DNA from: Nemopilema nomurai
Lineage: Eukaryota > Cnidaria > Scyphozoa > Rhizostomeae > Rhizostomatidae
Direction: 5' to 3'
NCBI GenBank assembly: GCA_003864495.1
Contig: ML133433.1
Location: 396,722 to 460,721, forward strand
Length of the DNA: 64,000 bases
The notes below the pieces were generated by a model. The model was not told the DNA's origin and searched no databases. It worked only from the letters and a program-made list of their open reading frames with translations. A program made the position numbers and the translations under genes. Shown here in pieces: positions 12,001 through 23,946 of the stretch. How positions within the stretch are numbered: the stretch's first letter is position 1; each line of letters starts with the position of its first letter.

Positions 12001-15000
12001 AGAAAGCTTTGTTATCTAGTCTCCATAATCCGTCCATTTCCAAATTCTCTCTTTTTACTGTCGTTATGCAAGACTGTGATCATAAGGCTTGAGAAAGAGC
12101 TTCGAACTAGTCAGTGCCTTGACCTTGGTGTACTTGTCTTTTAAGGTCCTTGAAGTACTGCGACCTCCGACTGGTGGACAGCGGGTACTTGCACCGGTCT
12201 GCAGTCGAGGCTGAGATCGGCTCCATCGCCTGCTACTTGAACTTGAATGCCGACTTGTACGACCCGGTGGACACCAAAGCCGTCACCATTTCGCCCACCC
12301 GAAGCGGGGCAGGCACGACCTACTTCGAGCCGCATTTGGCGCGGATAAAGACTGAAGCCAAGGAAGAGGATGCCGAAATGAGTGAGCAGTCTTGTGGCCA
12401 TTTAATATTCCGTAGTTTTCTTGTGATTTCTGATACCATTTTTTAATTTTTGTCTACATGATGTTACTTTTGATTGCTGTCTTTTACATGTGATTCCATA
12501 GTCAGTTGACGGTTTTGAAAAGTGCTGAATTACTGCAAAGCATTTAATCAATCATCTCGAGACTGTTCTGAAAAGTAGCTATAGGGCAATCTATTGACGC
12601 TGTGTTCTATCGTTGGAACATTTTCACCTTTCCAGCCTGTCTTCACCCATTGTTGTCTGTCGCTTGCCTGGGTAAGATTGTTTTCAAGCAAGCCAATTTT
12701 CTTCTGTTATTTTGAAATGACGCCGCTGTTCTTAGGTCTGAAGATAGACGAAGACTCGTGCGATTCCCAAGACGATTCTGGCAGTCATTTCTCTTCCAAA
12801 TACCCACTGCCGATTGTACTTGCGTCGAAGACGATCTGGCAGATTATCCAGTCCAACGGCGTGCAAACGGGATGGCAACCGAGGCTGATGAATCTGAACT
12901 CCGATTCAAACACCCGATGGATTGATAGCAATAGGCCGATCCTGGCTAATGGAAACCCGGATCATCAATCCAGGTTTTACAGGTAAGAGCACATGTTTTG
13001 GTGCCAAATATCTTCACTGCAAAATGGCATGGCTCGGAATTGTTTTGAATCAAGGTCGATGATTATCAGAGTATTGGTTTCTTCTATAGAAATGTTTTCA
13101 TGATTTTGAATCAAGGTCAATTGAATGACGAAGTCATTTCTGGTCAGGCCTAACCCTGGCTCGACCCTTGCAGCGTGTGTCGCGTAAAGCATCCGACTGG
13201 ACGTAATCCGTTGCTTCTTCTCCCTTTAGGCGATGGACGGCAGCCCGCGAAGCACGCAAGGTCCTTACCACTCCTGGCGCGTCATTACCCGCATCTCCGA
13301 CAGGTAACCCTCGCCGCCATAAAACAGAGATGGCTCGAAAGTTGGCAATTTCATATAACTGTGTTATGGGGCCTAGAACTAGTGATTGATGTCATTTTTT
13401 GCCAGATCTTTGCTAATATTTGACAAATTCTATGTTAAACAAACACGAAAAGAGACCGATCGTTAGAAACGTTTTTCGATTTATTAATGAGGAAAGTCTC
13501 GCATTAGTCCTCCATTCGTTTCCCGCTCATTAGAGCTGGCTTTTTCTTTCTTAACAGAAGGCTCCAGCAACCATACTTTCAGTCCACTGTTTAAGGATGG
13601 AGCCAAAAAGTCATCACAAGGTGATTCACTTCCTCTATACCCGTTTAGCTGCACAGTGAAACGCAAGAGTATTTAGCGCGTTCCCTTTACTAGTTGCAGC
13701 TCTGCTTCTGTTTTGGTTGTTGGATATTTGCATTGACTTGCATCTGTGGCACCCGACTGCCTTCGAAAAAGGGGCCCTTTTTTCGTACATCGCAATGTAC
13801 AGGGCAGTAAACATCAGGTGCATGACTTTTCATTTCAGAAGCAAGTGTTTTCTCCGGCGATGTTCACAACGAGGATGGATCAGACGAAGATGACAGTGAT
13901 AAGGAGCAGTTCCACCCAAGATGCCTGCTCCTTTCTGGACCACCTCAGGTGCGTAAATGTACATGCTTAAACTTGATTATTCCTCAACATTTAGGAAGTA
14001 TATAAATGTTTTCAATTTTAAAGTCGCCGCATGGTACAGCAGTGAATTTGTTAGGATAAACGGTAGCTTTTTGGGGCTTTAGAACTAACGTTTAGGGTGG
14101 CTGTTTCATGAGATTGCCGTCAAAATCGTAATACACGCCCAAGCAGTGAAGGATGGTTATCTTTTTGCTTTGAAGGTTGGAAAGACCGGCGCCTTTTTGC
14201 ATTTCGCGAGGCTCTTGCATGGAATGTTGATGCGCCTGAAACGGGTCGATGTCTATGATAACAGAGTGTCGTACGCCCCAGCCCTCGATCCGATGGAGAT
14301 TTGCGGGATCGAGGCCATCCATCACCCGCAGTGGCCTGACGTGAGCAAGGTGGGCGAGACGGAGTTCATCACAGAGTTCCTCGACAGCGAGTTCAAGAGC
14401 TTCAGTCGGGTGCACATATCCTCCGTGGTGAAGGACGTGATGCCCGACAAGAAGCAGGAGGTGCAAATGCTCAAGCGAACTTCCGACGTGACGGATATCG
14501 GCGGCCAGCAGGTCGTGCCTGTCATCTTAGCCGACTGTGCCACGCACGACACTCTGCACCACTGTGACAGCTGCAAGTTCTACCGCGAGGGCATGGGAGG
14601 AGACACGACCAAGGTCCTTGATTACCAGGTCTGTGGATTCGGCGACGACAATGCTGAGGTAATAATGGTCATGGCTTTTTAACCCTTGGTATTCCGTCGT
14701 ATCTTATTCTTGTTACCTTTAGTTAGCACGGGCCCTGACTGTACACTTGGCAATCCTTGTAGGTCGAGCTGCAATTTATCATTCCTGTGATGCACATGAA
14801 GTACTTCTTGGTAGACGAAGAGCAACAGTGTGTCAAAAGTTTGCTTTTGCCGAAGATCAATGTATCGACACCGTTCCCAAAGGCCGTCAAAACATACAAG
14901 GAAACGCTTCTTGGAAGGAAGATCAAGACACCAATACTGATGGCCAGCTCGGAAGGAGAGGAAGAAGGTAAAAGTCAAACAGGGCCTTACTTCGTCGCAC

Positions 15001-17138
15001 AAATGTGACTTAAGCAACAGTAGGATCACCGCCATCACTACTGGTTTCTCGTAAATGCTTCTTCAGGTGTTTTAATCGACAGCTAGTAACTCTTGTTATC
15101 ATCCTTTCTCAGGCCTATTGAACCTGTTTCACGCAATGGAAGAAACGGATTACGTGCACATAACGTTTATCAAACAAAGCGAGCTTTCCATGTACCAGAA
15201 GAACTGGCCTAATCACGTGTTCGTTGTTTTGCCGCGAAGTTTCGATGACGCAAGCTTCAGTGCTGTGAAGCAAGTTATGAAGGTGAGACAGTGAGCATTT
15301 CATTGAATTTTCTTCGTTTAGAAACTATCTGCAATGGAACCTGAACGCAAGATGGCGAATAGGTTCGGCCGTATGCCTGCTTCCGTAACTTTACTTAATT
15401 CTTCTTGTAATTCTGCAGTTTGTTGTGCAAATTTTCGATATGTCTCGCTTCTGTTTCTTTGGTTGCAATCAGGGATTCCTGAGTTATCTGGGTCCGGCTG
15501 GATCCAAATAACATGCAAAGTTGCCTCTAATATATATTAATCAGTTGAGTTACATCAAATCTGTCTGCATTTGCAGAATTGAGAAATTTGATGCTGACGT
15601 TCCTATTCAGTTTGTGCATCAATGCAATGCCTATATGTTATACCCAGCATTTCGTGCCAATGTTGGTACTCTACAAAGCTCTGCAGTTGGGCAATTTTAG
15701 TTGGATAAACGCGACAATGATTTGTATTTTGCAGCATTTCAGTAGACAGAATTACGAGTGTGAGTTCGCCAGACAAAACATCGACCCCAACTCTGATGAA
15801 GACATCTGGCCACTTGTGTTGATGATGGCTGATAATGTCGTCATGTGGCAACAGGCTGGAAAAAATGTCCAACCAGTCAAGTATGCCCTTGATTTTTCGT
15901 GTTCAGCCGAAAACTTTATTCTGATAGATGTTAGTAATTATTGAGAGCAGATCTGGTAGCAAGGGACATTTCATATCATCTTTTTATCTGACGTACCTGT
16001 ACTAGTTATTGAGAAAGACTTCTGAAAGTTTCATAACATTTAATTTGTACTCAATGTATATAGCAGGAAATTAGAGAAAATATCTAAAAAAACGATCTTT
16101 AAAATGCTGTGATAAAGTTGAAGGCTTGCTTTCATTTGATGCATTTTTCCTCATGTGTTTGAAAGCTTTGAAATTCTCCTTATGGATGGAAGTCTGAACT
16201 CTTTTAGCGAGAAAGAAGACGAGATTGATTCACTGGATCCGGATGCCTTATCGCCCTCGGCGGATACCACTTCGCTGTTCAACATCATGAAGCTGGTGGA
16301 AGCGACCCCACACGTGCTCAAGTACGGCATCATTGGCCTAAGGCCGTGGAGCTCCTCCCAGTTCGATGTGCCTATGCATGGGTTTATCAGGACCTTTGTT
16401 CACTCCTGTGTTTTCATGAACATCACACAGACAAACAATATCTGCTTCAAGAACTCCAAGTACATCGGCGAGAACATCGACTTTCAGCTCCGACTGGTGG
16501 AGAACAACATTCTCACGTGCCGCTTCGAGCACTTGAGTTTTATGTGCAAGGTGACGGTGAGGGGCGGCTGGAGGGTTCCGTTTCGCTCGCAAAGCTGGGA
16601 AAAGACGAGCGAAAACGAACTCATCACGGAACCCCCGTACTCGCATTTGGTTACTCCTCCTGACATTGTGTACCTAAGTACAATCAATGCTCCTTCGCAT
16701 CTAGTGATGCAGACATACTTGAGGACGTGTGGGAACATGCTATTCCCAGCCTCGGTGAATCAGCCGGATCACCCCGTCTTGATTATCGGCGGCTACGTGG
16801 ATCTCGGCGAGCAGATTACACTCTGTGTTATCAATGGCAGTATAACTGGACAACTGAACGAAGCAACCAGGAACAAACTTGAGAGAAAATACGGAGGTCT
16901 CCTTCTGTACGACTATCCTCAGAGCTTGAAGAAAGAGTTTTTGTCGAAGTTCAAGTTTATAGAAGATGCTAGACTTTGCATTGTATCGAATGATCGATAT
17001 AGAATGAGGGAAGAGATCAGCCGTTTAGAACTAGAGGACAACTGGCGCTTTAGATTCAGAGACGAATACCAAACGACAACAATGACGGAGGGTGATTCGA
17101 AGCCAGTCTTCTTTCTGACCGGTGTCATTGACCTTTGA
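3022..17138 (+). CDS. GREB1: GREB1 homologue, 19 coding exons, about 1999 aa
   Basis: Exons: 3022-3259, 4383-4610, 4795-5160, 7116-7211, 7569-7730, 8074-9750, 10027-10189, 10495-10746, 10979-11085, 11609-11717, 12146-12381, 12736-12982, 13230-13303, 13839-13948, 14176-14658, 14763-14967, 15113-15282, 15735-15880, 16208-17138. All junctions are GT-AG, phases agree throughout, and the exons sum to exactly 6000 nt; human GREB1 is about 1950 aa. Recognition rests on blocks shared with vertebrate GREB1/GREB1L: a cysteine-bearing N-terminal block ([15 protein letters not shown]), [19 protein letters not shown] followed by VDVYD, NLFHAM, WPNHV, and the C-terminal LELEDNW and FFLTG. Vertebrate GREB1 is an oestrogen-induced nuclear cofactor with a TET/JBP-associated-type glycosyltransferase domain, reported to O-GlcNAcylate oestrogen receptor alpha. 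Start chosen because TGA precedes it in frame at 3013. The 5' edge of the tenth exon is the least certain (11609, 11615 and 11621 all keep frame). Confidence 0.92.
4795..5160 (+). other. GREB1: GREB1 conserved N-terminal block (exon 3)
   Basis: This exon encodes about residues 156-277. It holds the strongest N-terminal match to the family: [16 protein letters not shown], a CxxC pair (about C222 and C225) inside [21 protein letters not shown] and a basic [10 protein letters not shown] stretch. The paired cysteines suggest metal binding or a structural role, which is inference. The exon is symmetrical (phase 1 at both ends, 366 nt). Confidence 0.85.
6031..6086. repeat. 14-bp minisatellite, 4 copies
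   Basis: Four perfect tandem copies of a 14-bp unit (ATCGGCGAAGTAGA) lie in the intron between the third and fourth GREB1 coding exons. They give unbroken minus-strand frames that mean nothing as protein. Confidence 0.9.
6780..7010 (+). repeat. Pyrimidine-rich degenerate repeat (TGTCTC-TTTTCC type)
   Basis: The + strand is strongly pyrimidine-biased, with imperfect repeats of TGTCTC followed by CTTTT or ATTTTCC. It is intronic in GREB1, about 100 bases upstream of the exon at 7116, and creates long leucine/serine/phenylalanine-rich spurious frames. Confidence 0.7.
7909..8010. repeat. Roughly 17-bp minisatellite in the intron before the largest GREB1 exon
   Basis: Six copies of GACACCCATA separated by C-rich spacers (AGCCCCC type, variable C-run length) end 60 bases upstream of the 8071/8074 splice acceptor. 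The C-runs make the + strand of this intron end very C-rich. Confidence 0.85.
8074..9750 (+). other. GREB1: Largest GREB1 exon (central region, about residues 364-922)
   Basis: A single 1677-nt exon encodes the central region. Vertebrate-like landmarks include the start (PVTSP, then [18 protein letters not shown]), the serine-rich linker, [38 protein letters not shown] and [18 protein letters not shown]. The acceptor is a CAGCAG tandem (NAGNAG) at 8068-8073, so the exon can begin at 8071 or 8074, differing by one codon. Phase 1 at both ends. Confidence 0.85.
13839..14658 (+). other. GREB1: GREB1 P-loop-like motif and glycosyltransferase DxD region
   Basis: Two exons (13839-13948 and 14176-14658) encode an acidic linker, LLLSGPPQ, then VGKTGAF; the junction falls inside a Walker-A-like GxxxxGKT (about residues 1352-1359). 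About 20 residues later comes VDVYD (D1380, D1383), a DxD of the type used for metal/nucleotide-sugar binding in glycosyltransferases and conserved in human GREB1. Further on is an HHCDSCKFY cysteine pair, also matched in the human protein. Catalytic competence is inferred from conservation. Confidence 0.75.
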
Positions 17139-18760
17139 TTGAAGCCGTATTGTTGCTGCGCCGCGGAGAACTCTGGCGCTGCGCACCTTCCTCGCAGGGA
17201 AACAAGAGAGTAGCGCTGTTTTCGTCGCGTGCATGTTCAGTTTAGGACGCAATGGAGGAGCAATGGAAACAAGATCCTGCATGAAGTTTATTGCCAAAGA
17301 TTACAGAAGTCAAAGGCTAATATTTGCGATCGTCATCTGCCAGCAAGGAGATTTCGCTGTCCGCCTTGGTATTGAACATAGTTTTGAAGTAGGGGTGCCA
17401 GTTATTTGTGGCAAAGCATATTATAGGTGGCTGAACATTATCCCAAAGTAACCCTTTGTTAATGTAAAGGACAAAGAGCAGTTTCTAGAAATATTGATTT
17501 ATCGCTTCAGTAAGATAATGATGTCAGTTTCTCCGCCGTAGCTTCCATCTAGAATTGAGGAGGGTTTTGATTCGTTATGTTGCTGGTTAAATCAGCGCAC
17601 GCGCACAGGTTAATAGGCCATTGGGTATTGCAAGGTCAATACGGGACACTTGATCCAATTAATACATATATATATATATTATGTATCTCCCTTTTGCTTT
17701 CAAAAACGTCTCAGTCTTATGCTATACGTGATAACAGTAACGGAGATTTTCTACTAAACCAACGCTGCAGTCTTCCCAAAGTTGTTTTCACCGCCAGCCT
17801 TATGCTTTTCCTTCCTATTCTTCCGTTTGTTATGTTGGCGTAGAAAAGCTGTTTATCCCCTCATCTTCGAGCGTTCCTTGTGTCGTTGCATGCTGATTTC
17901 ATTGATGGACCTTGTGAAAGAATTTCTATCTTGATATGTGATATATCGACGCCCGAATCAATGAAGATATTTTAGATACGAAATAATCTGCTTGATTATT
18001 AGCGTATTCCTTTGCCCCAGAAGGAACAATAACATTAGACTTTGAGAAGTGATAGTTATTTATTTTGATACGGTGTGACATGGAAATTCATTCGACATCC
18101 ATTAGAAATCATTTGCATCATGCCCAGTGTCTTTGCAAAGGCTCGTTCGTTTAATTTTTGCTTGTTCATAAAATATTTATAGACTTCACAAATATTTTAT
18201 TTTCTTAGAGATCATTATGCAGAGTAGACCGGTCTTCTGTTATTACTGTCGAATTGCTACTGCTTTTTATTTGACTCTGTTGAAGTTCAGGCCAACATTT
18301 TTTAATGAATTTGAGGCTCTTGCAGTGAAACGTTTTGTAAGATAACCTGGTGAACGAATATAGCGCAAGTAATCACCCACTATAGCATAACATTTATGAT
18401 TTTACTTGCGTATTATATAGCCTTCTGTCCGTTCTTTTGATGTAATTAACGTTTAGTCAAAGACTATTTTAGACGCAGTAGTTGGAAGTATCTTTGTTCA
18501 TGCACAAAGAGAAGCGAGTTCTGTGTGTCAACAAGTAGATCCTTCAACTGCAGTCGAATTCAGCTGCACGTGATTGAATGCGTTCGTTGTTGTTATTGTA
18601 CTGACAACCGGAGGCAAATGAAGCCGTGAATGCAGCCAGGCCTCAAGGACCCACCACTTTGCTGTTTCAGCCCCTGGTAAAACTGCTAATGGTCATCCTG
18701 ATAATTCAAGTTGTCAAGTTGCAAACTGATTTGTAGATTAAAGCAACTGGAGAAATAAAA
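17139..18760 (+). other. Probable GREB1 3'UTR / downstream flank
   Basis: No further coding potential follows the GREB1 stop. The stretch is AT-rich with a short TA dinucleotide run near 17660. The first canonical polyadenylation hexamer on this strand is at 18754, giving a possible 1.6-kb 3'UTR. Confidence 0.4.
18754..18759 (+). terminator. Candidate polyadenylation signal for GREB1 (AATAAA)
   Basis: First AATAAA downstream of the GREB1 stop; an ATTAAA lies just upstream at 18737. Use is unproven. Confidence 0.35.
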
Positions 18761-19563
18761 ATTAGCTCACTTGATTAAAGTGATTATGCAGTTATGTATC
18801 ATAGAAGCGAGAAAGGATCATAGAAGAAAGAAGTTTCACGCGGGGCAGCTTTTTAAGTCAGTCTTGTCCTGCATCTGGTTGACAACTCGGCATTCCATTT
18901 TGAAAAGAATGGAGCTTTAATGGAGCTTTGCTGTCAGAAAGCAAACGTCTATTATGGTAGATCAGCAATTCAACAGGATAAAAAAATACTAGACTTATGA
19001 TGCTGGAGATACAGGGCCATCAAATGGTGCATATGCAAGGGTTGGTGACTTGATGGCAACGCTCTTAGTTGAGTTAGTGCAGGCAAAGTTCATGTCTCTG
19101 CGGATTTCAGCTGTCTTTAGGCTTAGAATTGTCGCAACAAGGAACGTAGGAAGTATCTGAATATTGGGGGCAGGCTCAAAGAAGGGGCGCGATTTTCCCC
19201 ATTTTTGGATTTTGAAGGGGCACAATTTTTGATTTGGAAGGTGCACTTTAACATGGTTTACAAAAGAGTGTGGGATTTTGCACTCGCTGACCCCCAGTTT
19301 CTACGTTAATGGTCGTAGCCCAGGAGTCGTTGCCCTGTTTTAAGAGTGTGCGACGAACAGTGGCAGTCGTAAAGGAAGAGGAGGTTGAGAATGGGACACC
19401 TTTATTAGTGCTTTAGGACAAAAGTCCTGTTTGCTCCCAATGCTTTACTGCCGATGCGGAGAAAAAATAACCGACTGGCACCCAGATTTGAAATCAGGTT
19501 GATTAGAAATGAAAACCATTTCCACGTTTAAAGTTTATCGCAGGAGATACACACTGATGGATA

Positions 19564-19971
19564 CAGGGGCGGATCTCTTTCGCCACGCCCTCTAGATCCT
19601 CGGATTTCAAACTTTCGTTTCTAGCGCCGCACAATCGATTTTCGCTGCAGCACAATACTTTGGAGCTCAACACAATACAACTTTGACAGGTCGCAATGCC
19701 GCATGGTTGTTCGAAATGCAGCACAATAAAAGAGATTACAAAGGGATAGCCAAATATGGAAGGAAACTAGCTCGTCTCTTCTCGTAATTCACAAAACTGA
19801 GATTCAAGCGTCGATATGGAAGTCGTTGCTTTTTAAAGGCGAAAATAAAGCAAAACAGCGGGGAAAAAAAATGTTTGAAAAATCTTAGAATGGCCAAGAA
19901 ATCTCTTGCAAGATTCGGAAAGTTCTGACTGCCTTACGTAAGGCGATTGCGGCGGCCTGGATCCGCCCCTG
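19564..19971. mobile_element. hAT-superfamily non-autonomous element (MITE), 408 bp
   Basis: The ends are perfect 12-bp terminal inverted repeats: CAGGGGCGGATC at 19564-19575 and its reverse complement at 19960-19971. They are flanked by a perfect 8-bp duplication, GATGGATA, at 19556-19563 and 19972-19979. An 8-bp target duplication and CAGGGG-type ends are hAT hallmarks. No transposase frame is present, so the copy is non-autonomous. The interior has repeated GCAGCACAATA-like words. The intact duplication points to a fairly recent insertion between GREB1 and the KLF gene. Confidence 0.88.
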
Positions 19972-20497
19972 GATGGATAGAACTTTTGACATTACTCGAG
20001 CAGAGTCCAGAAAAGTTGTTGAACTTCCTCCAGACAAAAACATACTAGAAGGCAAACCATCCTTACAAAACAATAAAAAGTGGGCGTGGCTAAGGTGTGT
20101 CATACAAGCGTATATTGTTTTCTGAGGACCTTCCTCGGTCAATGGCCGTGCGACCGTAATGTTTTCCTGACTCTGAACTCGAGACTCCCATGTAATTTCC
20201 CTCATCATGTAATTTTAAACTTTAGATACCTGAAGAATTACACTACTACGAATATACACTAATGTATATTTCTGAAAGAAGTGGTCTCGTATCATATTTA
20301 TTTCTAAACTGTTGCATGTGCAGAAATAAAGTGCTCAAATATGATACAAAATAAGATTTTCCAGATTGGTTTTGAAACCGTACTTGCAGTTTTTCCCGCC
20401 TGGGGATTCCTGGTCTCTTTCTGGAGTTGAATCACCTTGTGACTCTTGACAGGTTTCTCTTGGCAACGAAGCCAAGATGTTGTCCATTGTTTGTTAT

Positions 20498-20636
20498 CCA
20501 ATCAGAGCCTAGTATCGCTGCGTAAATCGGACCAAAGTCCTTCATTGAACACGTGCCTTCCGCAAATCATGTGAACAGACATATGGGCAGTCTGTGCTGA
20601 TTGGTTCCGCCAAAGTGAGAGCTCTATGCTCATTGG
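20498..20636 (+). promoter_or_regulatory. Probable KLF promoter with three CCAAT boxes
   Basis: CCAAT at 20498-20502 (within CCAATCAG) and two reverse boxes (ATTGG) at 20600-20604 and 20632-20636 lie 165-305 bases before the KLF start codon. A 17-codon upstream frame begins at 20679 and ends at 20732. NF-Y-type regulation is inferred from the boxes alone. Confidence 0.45.
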
Positions 20637-20801
20637 TCAAACCCCGAATCCACCCCTTATGAACTACGTACTTTTGGTATGGCAGGTCTAGCCGTCAAAA
20701 CAACATGGTATTTGGGAATTGGTTTGCTGTAGATAAGGGACGCTACCTAAGGCACAGATTTTTCGGTATTAAATTAGAAACAACAGCTGTAAAGACAGCT
20801 C

Positions 20802-22986
20802 ATGATGGCAGGAATTTTACCTTCGCCGCCAAGTTCTCCTTGTGGAGCTTTAGAGGTAAGTTTCATTGCGTGATGAAATGTACGTTTCATAAGAAGTCGC
20901 CTAATTTTCTTCCTCACTTACTGGAGACATGCTATTTGATTTAAGATTTTCGTGAATTAAGTAAGCTTCTTTACATTCATTGCTGCACATCCTTAAAGAC
21001 GTTGCCCTTATTACATTTGTTACATATTTTTTGAGATGCCCTTTTATCATTTTAGGACGATTTCGTGAGAAGTGTTAAGCCAGGCTCTAGGAAGCCATCT
21101 ACTGTCGGCGATCTAGAAGCTGTACAGTCCTTATTAGCTATGAGCCGTTGGTCTCCCCCAAGCCCACCTCAGTCAGAATCTAGATCTCGGCTTGATGAAA
21201 ATAGTGAGATGAGTACAACAGAAGACGATATCGAATCTACCAAATATCAGATTTTCAACGAGAAACTAACCGAAAACCAGAGATCGGTAAGTTTATAAAG
21301 TGTAAAACCAGCAAGGTAGCGTTTTTGTGTTGATTTTATTTTAAATATAGGCCAGTTGGTTAGGTTATTCCAATATGTTTTAGCAGTTATCAGCTCACTG
21401 CAGTTTCCTTCGGTAATCTCCCTGCACTTTTTCTGCTTGACCTCTTCACCTAGGTGTCGAATGGCAATCAAGACACTCACCGCCGTCACTTTCATATTCT
21501 GTTTGATTAACTATTATTTATGGTGTCTATACCCTGGAAAGCTTACTGGCGCTTAATTCCCGTATTCTTTCTTGGTGAGGGTAAATGGGTTTCCTAAACA
21601 TTTCTAGCACATTGCATTGTGTTTGACAAACCAATGAACCCAGTAGCCTGAGACGTGAGTGTGGTCATATTTCGGTGTAAATTGATTCCGTGCCATGCTT
21701 CATGTGACTTTGGTATCAGCTGACATCCCGTCACCTCCGCGGCCTTCTATTTGCCAACACAAAAGAGGCCACTGCAGTGGGCAGGAAATAATATTGTTCG
21801 TGAAAAGTGATCACATGGCTGTCTTTTGTATGGTCAAGCTCCCATAGAAGTGAATCATTTTTTGAAACAAAACAACAATTGTTTTCAAGATTTAAGTGCA
21901 AGTTCATTGGTGGGAAAGAGAAACAGGATCTGTAGGGATTGGCTGACTAGGCAGTATTTGATAGAAAATTTTTGGCTTATCCTTTTCAAAGGGCTTGTCT
22001 ATACTCATTTGCTTTGCTGGCATTGTTTGCTTTGTCTGTAGTTTTTGGACTTATCATAGCCAAACGAGTTAAACTCTTCTTCTATAACATGCATTACTAT
22101 GCTTAATTGTTTAATTTATAGATCCTGGACAGCAGTTTTGCCAACAGAGTACAGTTTCAAGGAATTACCACCCAGATACCAGTTACCCAGTCCTCAATAC
22201 CCAAGACAAAGTGTGCACCTACTGCAATTGTGATTTTATGCCCAGTTCCACAAAGCAGTTCAAAATCATTTGGGAAAACCAGTTATAATAACTGCGGAAA
22301 AGCAAATGAGAAAGTGTCTTTGAGCAGTGATAGGCAAAGAAATCATATCTGCCCCTATGAAAATTGTGGCAAGTCGTACCTGAAAAGTTCACATCTCAAA
22401 GCCCACATCAGGACCCACACAGGTTCGTTCCAGCTTATTTTCTTACTGATTTGAAACTGATAACACCACAAGTTGTGCTGAATTTCAAGCATTTTTCATA
22501 TCTTTTTCCCCCATCATCATTTTTAAACGGAGTACAGTCATTGACAATTTGTTCTCTCATGCTAAAATAATCTTCTCTATAAACTTCCTATCAATTTTGT
22601 CTAGACAATTAATGTATCCCAAATGTGAAGACAGCAAATTTTCTCTTTCTTCAGGTGAAAAGCCTTTTAGTTGTGACTGGGAAAACTGTGAGCGCTCATT
22701 TGCTCGCTCAGATGAACTTGCCAGACATAAACGAACACACACTGGCGAAAAAAGATTTGGCTGTCCTTTATGTGGGAGAAGATTTATGCGATCAGACCAT
22801 CTTACAAAACATGCAAAACGACACCTTGCAACCAAGAAAATACCTGGCTGGCAGCAAGAACTAAACAAGCTAAATGAGTTTGCAGCTTCAATGACGTTTC
22901 AGTATCCCACACATATTGAAAGAACTCAAATAGGTAATACAGAAAAGAAGTCTCTCAAGGTTATAAAGCCTGGCAAATGTTTCTAA
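20802..22986 (+). CDS. KLF10/11-like: KLF10/11 (TIEG)-like zinc-finger transcription factor, 305 aa
   Basis: Exons: 20802-20855, 21056-21286, 22122-22422, 22655-22986. All junctions are GT-AG and in frame. Three C-terminal C2H2 fingers are complete: C172/C177-H190/H194, C202/C207-H220/H224 and C232/C235-H248/H252, joined by HTGEK linkers. Finger residues ([24 protein letters not shown]) are KLF-type, and the tail [13 protein letters not shown] resembles KLF10/11. Near the N-terminus, [14 protein letters not shown] (about 37-50) resembles the Sin3-interaction helix of KLF10/11, suggesting repression through Sin3. The family binds GC/CACCC boxes in the nucleus. It is shorter than human KLF10 (480 aa), with a compact linker. 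Start: two adjacent in-frame ATGs after an upstream in-frame TAA at 20790. Confidence 0.92.
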
Positions 22987-23946
22987 AATAAGTTGGAATC
23001 TGACCAGATTGTAAAGCTGAAATTAATCAGGAGTTCTCTGGAGAGCGCAATTGGATATTCACTGCCATGTAGTGTACTGGAAGTCCACTTTGCCAAGGAT
23101 CTGGGCCAAGACAAGGAACAAGATGCCTATGGTTGTAACCAATATAATATCTATCACCAATTGTTGTAATGGTTTATCTGAACATGCACTCTTTTCCAAA
23201 AGGATATTGAGGGGTCCTATATTAAAACTTTGCAGAATGTTATAAGAATAATGTTTATTGTAGTGATTAAAGTGTCTTAGCTCACAACTGAGCTGAGAAT
23301 GAGCAAACATTTATACTGACCATCACACACCTCAAGAGTAATCAAGGTATTTCTATACACTTTATTGTATCTAGATGTAGGTTGTAAAAATCACTCATGT
23401 TACCTAATTTAATATGTTTTGTGATAATTAATGAGTTTCATTTTAAACAAATGTACAAATGTAAAACTATTTGATTTCAGAGGTTTTGATTTACTAGTTA
23501 TATAGTTGATAATTTATTTCTTACAACATAACCCTGTAAAATAGCTAGAAATACCATGTAGTTTTGCAAAGTGACATATTTCATTATGAAAGGCAGCTTT
23601 AAAGCCCCTATGTGCTGAGCTATGTGCTTTTGGCTGTATCTTGGAGTCAAGAAGACGATTTTTAAGCAAAGATAACCATCCTACTTGGAAATATTGCTAA
23701 TCCATAAAAAATGTTGCAAAATTAAAAATCTTTCTTGGAAAGCAAAGCAACACCATTGGATATCTTATAATATTTTGAAATTTATGTGTCCTTGATAAAA
23801 AGAGAGAGAGTAATTCACAATATTTTATTTGCAACTCTTCTTGTTAATTACAATTGTAAATTAGGTGTTAAGTAGCTTTGTGGATTTAAAACAAATTTAA
23901 TCCAAACTGTCTTTTGACAAAATAACATTTTTCAAGTCAATAGTGT
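22987..23946. other. Convergent 3' region between KLF and EEF1E1
   Basis: AT-rich noncoding DNA. Candidate KLF polyadenylation hexamers ATTAAA occur at 23221 and 23266. AATAAA on this strand first appears at 24322, which would place the KLF 3'UTR antisense to two EEF1E1 exons. No coding potential seen. Confidence 0.5.
23824..23829 (-). terminator. Candidate polyadenylation signal for EEF1E1
   Basis: TTTATT on the + strand (AATAAA on the minus strand) lies about 120 bases downstream of the EEF1E1 stop codon. Confidence 0.5.

Noticed and set aside
14092..14466. 124-codon minus-strand frame
   Set aside because: Antisense of the GREB1 glycosyltransferase exon.
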